DNA of 64,000 bases from positions 20,813,079 to 20,877,078 of the forward strand of contig CM049307.1 in NCBI GenBank assembly GCA_026874595.1, read 5' to 3'. Numbering within the stretch: position 1 is the stretch's first letter; the number at the start of each line of letters is the position of its first letter. The position numbers were made by a program, and so were the translations under genes. Positions 1 through 12,300 of the stretch are shown piece by piece. A model generated the notes under the pieces. The model was not told the origin of the DNA. It searched no databases and worked only from the letters and a program-made list of their open reading frames with translations. Origin of the DNA: Sipunculus nudus (taxonomy: Eukaryota; Annelida; Sipuncula; Golfingiida; Sipunculidae).

Positions 1-147
1 TGACATACAACACAATGAGAACACTGGTATGTTAAAACCACAGGAAAACCTCCAAACACAACCACCCAACTGACACAACCACATTGGCTGGTCCCGCAGG
101 GAGTCTTGTTAATGAGATTTCACTGTAGGTGTTTAAGCGCGACTGAC

Positions 148-340
148 CTTGTTTGGATCCTTCATGATGAGGTATTTACCCTCGTCCAGTTTCTTACAGG
201 TGTCAATCACACAGCGTAGGATGCCCCAGGCATTGTCCATGTTCAGGTTGATCTGATTGGCGAACTCACTCGGTTTGAACTGAGAGGTTCCCAGGATCAC
301 ATGTTTTGATGAGTCCTTGATGTTACTTCTTGACACATAC
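148..340 (-). CDS. EIF3D: EIF3D coding exon 13 (residues 453-517, last in window)
   Basis: Encodes [60 protein letters not shown] and DPNK, then a GTCAGTC donor in phase 0. At least one further exon with the acidic tail must lie left of position 1. Confidence 0.96.
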
Positions 341-3300
341 CTGTCAAACACAATATTGTTAAACATATTAAACCTACTGTACCTACATGTTCAACACAAT
401 ATGGAATGAATAGGTTATACATGTCTTTGTCTCCTTCTTATTACAATGAAATCCCTGTCATTCATAATGAGAATTGAACAATGTAAAGGAAAAATTCTAG
501 GAGTACAAAATAAATTAACACTTACTGGTGCATATTAAACAATAGAAAAGGATATGCCCCTTCCTATAATGCTCAATCAAAATCTTAATCTACAAGATTT
601 TTACTATCAATCACACCACAAATATGATAAAAAGTAAACACTGTGGATAAATCTCCGAAATATTAAAATGAAGAAGTAACCCATGTTACAATATATAACA
701 AGAGCACTGCAAACATTAAATATGCGTGAATTTTGATGAGAAGGTAATTCAGATGAGAAACTCTAATAATGGTAAATATGTATAATGTGGTGACCTCTGA
801 CCTTTGTGGAAATCGAACTTAGGCAAGATATTTTATTGTTTAACATTTTTGATGAGTTTTATCAAAATCATTCATATTCTTCAAAAGTTATCATGGTGAC
901 ACCACAAAGTAGCCTAGTGACCAATGACCTTATTAAATATGTGTGGATGTTGCCCTAATCGGACAAGGGTGAGATAATCTGTTGGTAGGTAGTTATGGTG
1001 AGTTCGTGTGAAAATCCATCAAAGACCCGGTAAGTTATTGCAGTGACACTTAAAAGTTAATAGACAAATTCTGGGTTTACCATAATACTCCTGTTATATA
1101 AAGGGCGTATAAAAAGTGAAATAGTGTATAAATGAATAAATATATTCTAATAGATTTTTCGATAAAGTATATATATGTAAGGGTGATTGTTTGGCTGACT
1201 GTTAAGCCTGTAGTGCTTAATTAAAAGCCATAAAGTGCACACTTGAGCAGTCATTTACAGTTACTCACCCAAACTTGAGTGTGTCAGAGCCGGCCAGGAC
1301 AGAAGCAATGGTCCACTTGGCCAACTTACAGCTGTTATTTTTAAGCTCTGTAGCCAAAACAGCACCACGTTGGTTGTCCAACCTTGACCTCCATTCAACT
1401 CCACCTGATAACTGTTCAAACATGAGAAATATTAAACATCACAATTGGATGAAATCCTGTTTGTTATGTTCATATAATATAAAAAACTTTTTAACTCATT
1501 CGAACTTCAGACAAATAGGATACTGATTTTTAAATCAAGCTACTGTATAAATGTGTTTTGCTGCCACTCACTGATTCAACATTTAATATTTTACCTTAAT
1601 TCTATAAACTTCTACTTGGCCAGGGAAGCAACTCAAGCTTAATCTGAGCATATCAAATGGCTCAAGCGGCATCTCTAACATACCACAGACCCTGATTACA
1701 GGCAGCTTAAAATCAATGACAAGAGCAATACTACTGCCAAGATAAAATCAATGGACAAGATACTGTTGTGACAGCCCAAGTAATGAGATGGAAGATAAAT
1801 AATGAATGATAATTTATGTTAGATCATAAACTCACCCTGAAGTCCCACTCATTCAGAGCTTTGATGTTTATCAACTGCAGTTCCCCATTTGGCCCATAGG
1901 TGGCAGCATCATGCTCACATCGACTTATCAGGTGGATTCCATTGCCTAAGTCCCATTTTCTGTATCTGTGAGGAGACAAAAGTACATAAATCAGAAAATA
2001 TTTCATGTATTTCTACAGCTGTAAAAGTAACTTAAGAGCACATGTCTAAATATTAATGAAAACTAAAATAAGCATGCAAACTTACACGTGTTACCCTTAT
2101 TGTGGTTCTTCAGTGATGATTACTTATGGCAAAAAAGACAACCATCAAAAGCTCTATCCCACATTAATGTAGCACCCAAAATAAAGCTCTGGCCTGGAGG
2201 CAGAACTCCAGCTATGAGGGTGCAGTCTTCAAACATAGCCACTTCCAGTACAATCAAGCCATTCAGAGTCTGCAATTTTTTATACCAGTATTGGCTGTTA
2301 TCAATATAGTTAAAAAGTATTCTATACAATATCCTGTTCTCTAAATAGTTTAAGTGATAAGCATCGTGTGTGCCAAGTGATATCTAGGTCTGGATTATAA
2401 GCTGAGAAAAGAAGATGGTACAAAGTGGTATCTGATCAGCTGAGTACACAGACTTGAAAATGCTGAAAGGATTGGTTCTGAGAGACTGTGACAAGTATGC
2501 TACAAGACAGACTCCATCAGAAACATTGTAAACTGATACAATCTGAAGTTTATGAACTATAGAATATAACTATTATGTTATGAACAAATGCATACACATA
2601 AACCTGCAACATATTTCATTAGAACCAACCAGCATTAATTTTTAGCTTCTACAGTAGATTTTTCACACCCATGACTTGTTCATGATGGAAACTAATTATC
2701 CTCCATCCATTTATTCACCAGATTACCATGACAACAAAAATCACATATGCCAAATTCCATTTAAATTAGACAAATTTTCTATATATACTATGGTACACGC
2801 AAAAAAATAGTTACTTCTTCTGTTATGATGAGCATGATTTGAACTTTTTTTAAATGTGATGCTTCTGATCCCTAAAGATAGCTAAAGTGTGCCCACAGCC
2901 AACAATAGTGAACCAGACAGACACTGAATGCTATGTTGAATAATGTTCTTTCTTGCTTGACAATTAATATTTCAATGAGTAGGAGAGATTTTTTATGTAA
3001 CACAAAAACAACAATATGACATAAGCTGTTACCTGTATGCCACAGAGGCGATGCTCTCCGGTTTTTCGCCTTGTACAAAAGGGTTCGGGTTGTCAAAGTT
3101 ATGTCGATCTTCTCCCTGACCAACATCAACAAGTTATCATTATAAACATGTACAAGTCTCAATCACCTTAAGTCACATAACTATGCCATAAACCTGAATG
3201 AGAGATACAGGTTATGTTATGTATAACAGACTAATTTAATCTCATCTCCAGTTTTCAAACAACATTTATCAATTAAGTCTGGACATGTATCATTTTTTGC

Positions 3301-6300
3301 CTTGGCCTGTCAATTATACTTCAAACTAGACATGCCACAGTAACCCCAGACAATTAATTCCCCCCCCCCCCCTTCTTCAAAAATAGGCCCCCATGTTCAG
3401 AAGCAAATACTGACACTTGGCAAGCCATCAGGGTTTCTACAGGTGTGACCTTCAAAACCAAGGTCAAGGTCATAAGCCTCTTTCAGCAACTTATCATCTG
3501 ACATCTTTCATTTTGATTTCACATACATACATCTATCAATGTAAGAAACAATATTTTCCACCAAATATGGAAATATTAAAGGTCAAGGCCAATCTCATGA
3601 CAAAGGTCATTACCCAAATTTAAATATACCTCATTCTATAACCCATATCTATGTATATGCATAATATGAAAGAAATCTGTCTATTAGTTATTTACTTATA
3701 AGGCTCACAGTACTGTCAAGTGGCAATGATGGCGGTATTAAAAGGCGCGAAAACAAGAAAAGAACAAAAGGTGGCGCGACCAGTCTCCCACAGTAGAACA
3801 AAGCTATCCAAGATCTTCGGTCAATTTGATTTTTGGACCAATCCATACATCCCTTATTGAGATATCTAAGATTCAAAGTCGAGGCCACTCTCGTAGGAAA
3901 GGTCATAACCCAGATTTTGATATACATCATCCGATACCCATATCTATGTTTATGCATAATATGAAAGAACTCTGTCCATTAGTTTTTTACTAAGGTCAAG
4001 GTCACTCTCCTAGTAAGGTCATGACCCAATTTTAAATAGACTTCGTCCTCTCACCCATATCTATGCTAAGTCAAGCCATTTAAAGATCTGTGAAATAATT
4101 TAGAGTTTTCACGCAAACAAGATTTGTCTGCGGCAGGAGGGTCATAAAACCATAGTATTCGCCCCCCCCCCCCCTCGAGCTTGTCTGGGAAAACAATATA
4201 CATGAACCTAGGAAATTGAGACACAATATCTTTCCAAAACTCTGTAATGCAAGCCATGACATGTTGTGGGTGTTCAGTGATGATTCCTTATGGCAAAAAA
4301 GTCAACCATCAAAAGCTCTATCCCCCATTAATGTAGCACCCAAAATAAAGCTCTGGCCTGAAAGCAGAACTCCAGCTATGAGGGTGCAATTGTCAAACTG
4401 AGCTGATTCCAGTAGAATTAAGAAATTTCAGAGGGTACAGTTTATGGAAACTTAAACTTCTTGAAATAAGACCAATTTATATACTACTACAAAAATAAAT
4501 ACTAACACATAAAAGAGTCCAAATACATTGTATGGTTGCAATACAATAAAAGGTTTTAGTAAATGGCACATTTTTAATCAAATTTTTTGTTAACCAAAAT
4601 TGAATTTTGACCCTCAAATCTAACCCGTTGTTTTCAGACAACATTCATCAATCTGGTCTGACAGTCATTACTTTTTGCACTGTCCTGTTAACTACACTTC
4701 AGATAAACATGAATCTAGGATATAGGTAAACAACATATTCAATCATTTCTGCAACTGTAATGATGTTTACTCATAAAATACAAGAATTAACTTAACTGAT
4801 TAATATTCTTATCTACAACAAAATAACACTGCTTAATGTGTTAATATTTCATGCTGAACACTCAAATTCCTTAAAGTATAGTTTTTCCTGTTCACAAGCA
4901 AAAAGCCTTCTTGTCAGCACCTTTTCAGACAAATACTGGACGTACCATTTTCAACACTTGTTGAGAGAAGTTGTGGTTGATGAAGGTGGCTTCCAGAGCA
5001 AGGTTACGGGGAGCGTTGATACTCGTGCCCTCATCCTGGGGTGGTTCAGTAGCAGTCTCACTCACAGTCAGTAAGTCTGCAAACAATTATTAACCATGAA
5101 TTTTAAACTCTTGGTCTCACAGCTTAAACCCTGGATATGAGGATTTGACAAATAAAGGTTTCTTCCAATTATTTCCCAAATATCATGTTGTGAGTCTTCA
5201 GTGATGATTGCTTATGATATAAATATAACCATCAAAAGCTCTATCCCACATTAATGTAGCACCCAAAATAAAGCTCTGGCCTGGAGGCAGAACTCCAGCT
5301 ATAAGGGTGCAACAGTCTAACACATAATCTTGATTAAGATAACACTTTTGGCAAAAAGGCGACAGATAAATGTCCCAATTATATTTTACTATATTTGCAA
5401 ATAAGGTAAAAGTAAGGCAAAATTAAGTGGCACTGATCAAAACTTTTATCAGCTAATACAGAACCTTGACACTGTTATCCAGTGTTTCAAAATATTTACT
5501 CACCAAACTAGTGTGTTCATACTGCATTATATATTTGGCTTTAGACTCAAAATTCTACCAAAGGCTTACATGTTAAATGATTGAATCCATATTCTGCAAA
5601 AAAGGAATTAGGCTGTTCATATAAGTAACTTACCAAATTCGGAGTCATCACGTTTATCGAAGAAGAGCTTGTTGCCAACACGCTGCACAATGATATCCCA
5701 TGAGTACACGGACCTGGTGCAGGACATGAGAGTGGCCAGGATGGCATCAGTGGCAAAAACGTTGCCCTGACTCTTGGCAAGCTGTACACAGAAAACATGA
5801 ACTTAATGAGAAATTAAATAAAGCCAATAATTATATAAAGTAATTACAAAATGTATGCTGTGAAATTCTGCAATTATAACATTAAATGAATAGGCCAGAA
5901 TCATGAAAGACTCAAATACAATTCACTTCTAACTAATCTAATATCTTTAATAAAAAGTTAATGGGAAACAGGGGTGTTACAATGCACTAAAGGATCTCTG
6001 CACTGAATGAAACACACATGATTATATTATAATCAATTATTAACCTCTGTATCAATTCCTTTCGATTATTATTTTATCTGAATGTACCATCCCCAAGTCC
6101 TCTGTTAGCTCTTAAATTTTACTTAGCAGTTTGCCATGTCAAAGCTCACCATCATGTATGTACCCTAAATCTACTTAACATGTTCACTAGTATACCATTA
6201 AACTAGCACAGAAACTTTTTTTTCTTTCATTTGCTGAAATTTACTGACATCCATTTTGGTAAAATTGCTGATTGTTGTAAAAAGTCTGAAATTTACTACT

Positions 6301-9300
6301 TAAGTTTGAATTGAATCGAGTAATGAACCAATGGTTAAGCATCGCTAATTCAATGGGAAACTAGGAAAAAGTACATATATGTAGTATATTTACATTTGAA
6401 ATTTTCTAAAGAGTCAAAATATTTCATGACTAGTAAACTAATTAATTCACAGAAAGTTGTGTGATCATACATTAAATTCCTGAACATGACACAGATGAGA
6501 CACATCATTACAGAGCATAAGATACTACACGTCTCTGACCTTTCTGATGTTAGGATCGTCCGTGGTGGTGACCTTGTGGAACATGCGGTTAATCCTCATC
6601 AGCTTCTTCTCGTTCTTTGTGGTTACACGGTCGTACGTCTTGTCGTAGAATTCTAATGATCCGCATGTTTTCCTGGGAAAATCAAGTTATAATGAAGACT
6701 ACTTAAATCTTATCCACACTTTCATGTCTTAAGTGTACATCTTCTTGTATTTATTCAGAATCTTTTTCCTCAAACCCCCCATTCCCTCCCTGTGAATGGT
6801 GGTTTTGTTAGTAAACTGTTGTGAGCTTTTCTGTATTAATGAGAATTTTCTCTGTTAAAGTTTATACGCCAGAGTAAGCCAACCGAAAATTTTCCCTTAT
6901 TGGGCCTATTATCGCCCATCCCGCCTCGTTCCCGTGTATCTAGGTCACACTTCCGTTACCCATAATCACATTTTCGAAGGCGTAAGGAAGAGGACTGGGA
7001 GGGAGCGATGTTTGTAATACAGAAAAGCTCACAACAGTTTACTAACAAAACCACCATTCACAGGGAGGGAACGGGGGGGTTTTATTACGTAAACATAATT
7101 GTGAGCTGTTTCTGTATTAATGAGAAAAAAAACAGACATGCCTTGGGGAGGGAGCACCTACCTGTAACGCTGGAACGAGGAATCACAGTCCTGTGATGGA
7201 GCAGCAGACGACGTCGGTGGCGGAACCGACGTAGAGGAATAAGATGGCCTGGAAAATTGTAGGACCTCACCCGACGCGAACACAGGGCCCATGGAGGAGA
7301 GGCCTGAAGCCTGGAGCGGAACAACTGTCAGATAGAAGCGTGTGAACGGAGATGGGGATATCCAGTATCCCATCTTGACCAACTGATTAGGTGAGATCCC
7401 GGAGAAATGGGCCAAGGAAGTCGAAATAGCTCGAATGTCATGGGCCTTGAAGTGAAGTTGGTCTAATGTGGAATGAGAAGCTGATTCATATGCGGCGACG
7501 ATAGTAGCGTTGAGTCACGCACTAATGGTGAAAGGGCTAATCACCTAATTGGAAGATGTGACTTTTGTAGAAATAAACAACTTCTTGCGCCCCCCCCCCC
7601 CCCCCCCCCGTAAAGAAGGAGGAGCGGGTAGATAATAACGCAACGCACGAACCGGGCAAGGGGTATCCCCAGAACGGTACGGACCGGTAGGGAGTGCCGG
7701 AACGTGCCAAGCAGATGGAGGGTCATCAAAATTGTGATATTTCCTATAAAAGTCCAGAGGAAAATGTAGGGTGGCTGACGAAGCGGCGGCCGCAATTTGC
7801 GGGAATTTCGAATCGGCCACAAGGGCATGAAGCTCAGAACGGCGACCTGCCGAGGCAAGAGCTAGGAGGAAAACCGTGGTCCGAGACAAAGGTAGAAGAT
7901 GGGCCGAACGCAACGGCGCATAAGGGGGTTCCCGGAGGTGACGTAAGACGACGTCCAGGCGCCAGGAAGGCGCAACATACTGAGGACGAGACGCACGGGC
8001 CTGAACCCCCTTGAGAAAGTCTGACACCAACGGGTGATGAAGGACACGATCGTGACCCAGCGGACGGAGCACCGACAGCAGGGCGGCGCCATAGCCACGC
8101 AGAGAGGGATAGGATAAATGTTTATCCTGCAGTAAGAACACAAAAAAATCCAAAACAGCCGCAAGCAACGGATCTAAAGTGGAGATTCCGCGGGAAGACG
8201 CCCACTCCGTGAAGAGACGCCACCGGGAGTCAGAGATGCGGTCCGAAGAACGGCGACGGGGAGCCGAGGCAAGGAGAGCAGCCGGACTTGAAATGCCCTG
8301 ATCCTTGAGGTGTCCGATGAGAGCACACATGCGCATAGAGGGCACAACCGAACGGGCGACGCGTGCGAGGGAACAACGGGACCGCGATGCGGAGAGGTAG
8401 TATAAGCGGGGGGCGAGAGAGAAGCGAGCGCCACAGAGGAAACCATGGAGCCGCAGGTTGAAACGGAAGGAGGAGAAGCAGGGTAGTCTGGTCCGCGCGG
8501 GACAAGCGGAGAAGGACACGGCGGAGGAGAGGAGGCGCCGGAAACGCAAGAGAAACCGGTGAGACCACCAGGCGTGTCGGGGAGACGGTCACGAGGGGAC
8601 GTAGACGCGTCTCGGAAGGCACGAGAAGGGGGGGGGGGGACGGAAAATCGAACAGATCGAATTCCGGCCGCCCCAGGCGAGCGAAAACACTCCGAATAAC
8701 CGGTAGTAGAAGGAGCGGCGGGGAAGGAAGAGACGCCGGATGACGGGAAGGGGCGTCCGCTAGGATGTTCGACACGCCTGGAAGATGGGATGCACGAACT
8801 GATGCCCGGAGAGAGAGGCATAGATCGAACAAAAGGTAAGTCGCCTGCATGAGCGAGGGAGACCGAGTTCCGCCCTGCTTGTTGATATATGCCACAACCG
8901 TGGGATTGTCGGGCCGGACGAGAATGGGTCGTCCGATCAAGCGGGGAGACCAGTGGGAGATCGCGCGACAGATGGCACGCAGGGCGAGGAAATTAAAAGG
9001 AGCAGACGTCCCAACGGGGACCATATCCCGGAAGCCCGAAGAACGGCGAGATGGGCCCCCCAACCGAGGAGAGACGCATCGGTATAGATGGTGCAAGCGA
9101 CATCCCCGGAAAAAGGAACGCCCCGCAGGAGAAAGGAAAGGTCCATCCAGGGACGAAGGGACCGCCAGGCGCTCCGAAACAGGAGGATCGGAGGACGAAC
9201 CGAGGTTAACCGGAGAAGGCCGTGACGGCGCAAGAGAGACTGAATCGGACGGAGGTACAGTCGGCCGAACAGGATGAAAGACGCGGCCCAGTTGTGAGCA

Positions 9301-12300
9301 CCGTGGAGAGAAGCCGCTGTGCGCGAGTCTACACGGCGCCGCGTGAGAAAGGAACGAATTAGGCGGCGGAGCGGGAGAGCAAAATCGCGCGGGAGCGACG
9401 CAGTGCCGGACGCAAAATCGAGCGTGACACCCAGAAATTGGAGGGACTGGGTGGGAGTGAGAAGAGATTTCTCCGCATTGACCAGGAAGCCGAGGTTCTG
9501 AAGTAAGTTGAGAACCCGGGCCCGATGCGACAGTAAGAGGGAGCGATCGGCCGCATGGACCAGCCAATCATCCAGAGAAGGGAGCACAGAAATGCCCTGT
9601 GAACGGAGAGAACTCGGGACCGTGTGAACAAGGATGGTTAATTCCAGGGGGCCACGTGGATCCTGAACGGATGGACCCGGAATGGAAACTTTAAATTAGG
9701 CAGCCATAAGGTCTATATGTGAAAGCCTAAGCCAGCCGCCGAACAATGCGGAGGACAGCATGGAGAATGAACATCCGAAACGGGGGCGGACGGATGAACG
9801 AATTGAGGCGCTACAGGTCTACAAGCCGGGCGGCGTAACAAGATGACATTCACAACCGGGCGCCAACGACCTTAATGGAACACAGCGCCAGTATGGGCAG
9901 AAGCCTGCCATATGTCGGGGAGAGTGAGCGTGTCCGGAAACGGCAAGCAAGCAAGGGACAGCTTGCAAGTCGTAAACCATACCGGCCGCTTGCCGGCCGA
10001 GCCCCTCCAGATCCGACAGGTGACGATCGGAAAACTGGACAGAGGATGGAATTAAAGACTGACCGTCCGCAAACGGCTGTGCCAGGCCGGCACGAGGCGC
10101 AGCGGAGCAGACTGAACATCCGGGAGCTCAGGAAGGGAGCAAGCGAACGAACAGGTAGCCCGGGAGCCCGGTACCCAAGGGAACTCCCGAGGGTACCGGG
10201 GGACCAAGGTGTATCCGAACCCGGCAGAAGCGGGGCCCAAGTAGAGCGAGACCCCGAGACCACCGCGGGGCGCCCAGGGAAGAGATCCCCTGTGCGGTCA
10301 GTAATACCAGACACACGGCGGGCGCGGCGGAGGGCGAATGAAGGGGCCAGGATTCAAAGAAGAACTGGCCGCCGACGCAGAGGAAGTCCGAGGGTGTACC
10401 TACGGAACATCGGACCACTAGGGTTAGCCTCCTGTGTGGAGGTAGCCTCCAGGTCCATAAGCGCAGATTTGCGCGGACGCCAAGCCTGGCAGCGCAGCGC
10501 GATCGCCGACCACTGGTCTGGTGCCAGGGCGGGATCGGCTGACTGAGCAGATTTGCGCGGACGCCAAGCCTGGTGGCGCAGCGCGATCGCCGACCACTGG
10601 TCTGATGCCAGGGCGGGATCGGCTGACTGAGCAGTCGGGGACCCTGGAGAACCCCGTGTAGGGGGAGCCAGAGAGACCCACTGAGCCGGAGCCACGGGAG
10701 GCTGGAAACAGGAAGCCGGGGAACGAGCAGCAGCAGGACCCATCCGGGAAGGCACAGGAACTGGGGCCGCAGGCCGCACAGCAGATGGTAACTGAAAAAA
10801 AGAGCCGGCCAGCCGTTAAGTAACGCCGGCAGGCGGAAGAACCCGAGGCGAGGCCGGCAGCCCCAAATGGAGGCAGTAGGGACCGACACACTTACCTGCA
10901 CACCAGGAAGGTCCGGGTGATCCAGCGGGAAGGCTCCAGCCGGCCCCGGGGATAAGGAAGGAATCCGGCGAGGAGCCGGGGACGAGAATGGCCGGGGAGA
11001 AAGTACCGGGGCGCCGGCGAGGGCGCCGGGCGGACAGAATCGGGTCTAGACGAATCGTCGAGATCCGACATAAGTGATTAAAAAACCCGGGACAAGAAAT
11101 GTAATATGGAATAGGCAGATGTGCTGGCAGAACGGGAGGCAGCGGGAACGGGGAAAGAATTCCGTTTCCGTGAATGAGAATTCAACGATATAACTGTCTA
11201 AACCACTGGAGAGGTGACAGGACCGGGGGGAACGGACGGTGAACGCAGCACGGCCGTGGTGCGGTCAACCAGGGTAGGCCCCCCCCCCACGCCCTCGGAG
11301 ACAACCACGGGGTCAGACAATGGAATACAGGAGGGTGAACCCCCAAGTACCGGGGAATGAGCCCAATCCGGGAAAGGGCCCACTGGTCAGACGTCCAAGT
11401 CTGGCAGTGAAAACAAGGATCAGCCGGAACACAGCAGGAGTCAATGTTGGAGCGGCAACGAAAACAAGGGGGGTGGGAGTCCCAACCGGGATTAAGAACC
11501 ACAAGAGCCACAATAAGTGGGGTTCTCCATGGCGGGCAAGGGAAAAAGAAGACAACTTACAGTTCAGTTGGCAAACTCATTAGTACAAACCCAACAGTGG
11601 ACGAATCTCGCAGAGCGGGATCACACGTCCATCATGGCGAACGCCAGAAGAAAATGTGATTATGGGTAACGGAAGTGTGACCTAGATACACAGGAACGAG
11701 GCGGGATGGGCGATAATAGGCCCAATAAGGGAAAATTTTCGGTTGGCTTACTCTGGCGTATAAACTTTAACAGAGAAAATTCTCATTAATACAGAAACAG
11801 CTCACAATTATGTTTACGTAATAAAACTGTATATTTTTATGTCCTGTATATGAAGTTTGCACAACAGGTCCTGCTCAACACCAAAAAGATTAGGGTAAGA
11901 AACTGAAAGTTACTGTAAGACAAAAAATTACTGAAAGGTCATAGATTGTTACAAAGTTTGTAAATAGTATGCAATTTATCACTCTTCAAACAAGATTCTG
12001 AAAAAGGTACAGAAAAGAATGAAAAGCAAACTGACAATTTGATGAAAATTATTGAAATATTAGCAAAAAGACCATCAAATTACAGAAAAGTGATACAAGA
12101 TTTCATAAAGTTAGTAAAATGTGTGCAATTCATCATTTTCTTTAAAGATTTTGTTCATGAATGAATATTTTAACATAAACACCAAAAAAGTGCTGAACTG
12201 AGTAACTGTAAAATATTTGCTACGCATAGATAAAACAAGAGGGGGGACTGTAACATGAAAATTTACATTTAAATAGAAAAAACTTCCTTACAGATCTGTG

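Larger units (their letters stand above)
6775..11826 (-). mobile_element. DIRS-type tyrosine-recombinase retrotransposon, copy 1 (defective)
   Basis: About 5.05 kb, GC-rich against an AT-rich host, in EIF3D intron 6 and in the same transcriptional sense as EIF3D. Order in element orientation (minus strand): terminal inverted repeat, gag-like region, RT/RNase H with a methyltransferase-like segment, tyrosine recombinase, internal complementary region (ICR), second inverted terminal repeat. The ICR at 7016-7126 is the reverse complement of the two outer ends joined together, the hallmark of DIRS elements, which replicate through a circle and integrate by recombinase. There is no target-site duplication; both flanks share only an AAA/TTT at the junction. 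A block of about 560 bp present in copy 2 between gag and RT is missing here (joint near 9821). Reading frames are shifted and stopped in several places. Confidence 0.9.

Noticed and set aside
1275-1526. Plus-strand open frame over EIF3D exon 12
   Set aside because: Antisense to a well-supported EIF3D exon.
8849-10546. Long Arg/Gly-rich open frames on the strand opposite to DIRS copy 1 coding
   Set aside because: They are antisense shadows of GC-rich coding sequence with no recognisable motif.
6775-11826. GC-rich block as bacterial contamination or horizontal transfer
   Set aside because: It has DIRS ends, ICR and metazoan-type retroelement domains, and a second copy lies in another host intron.
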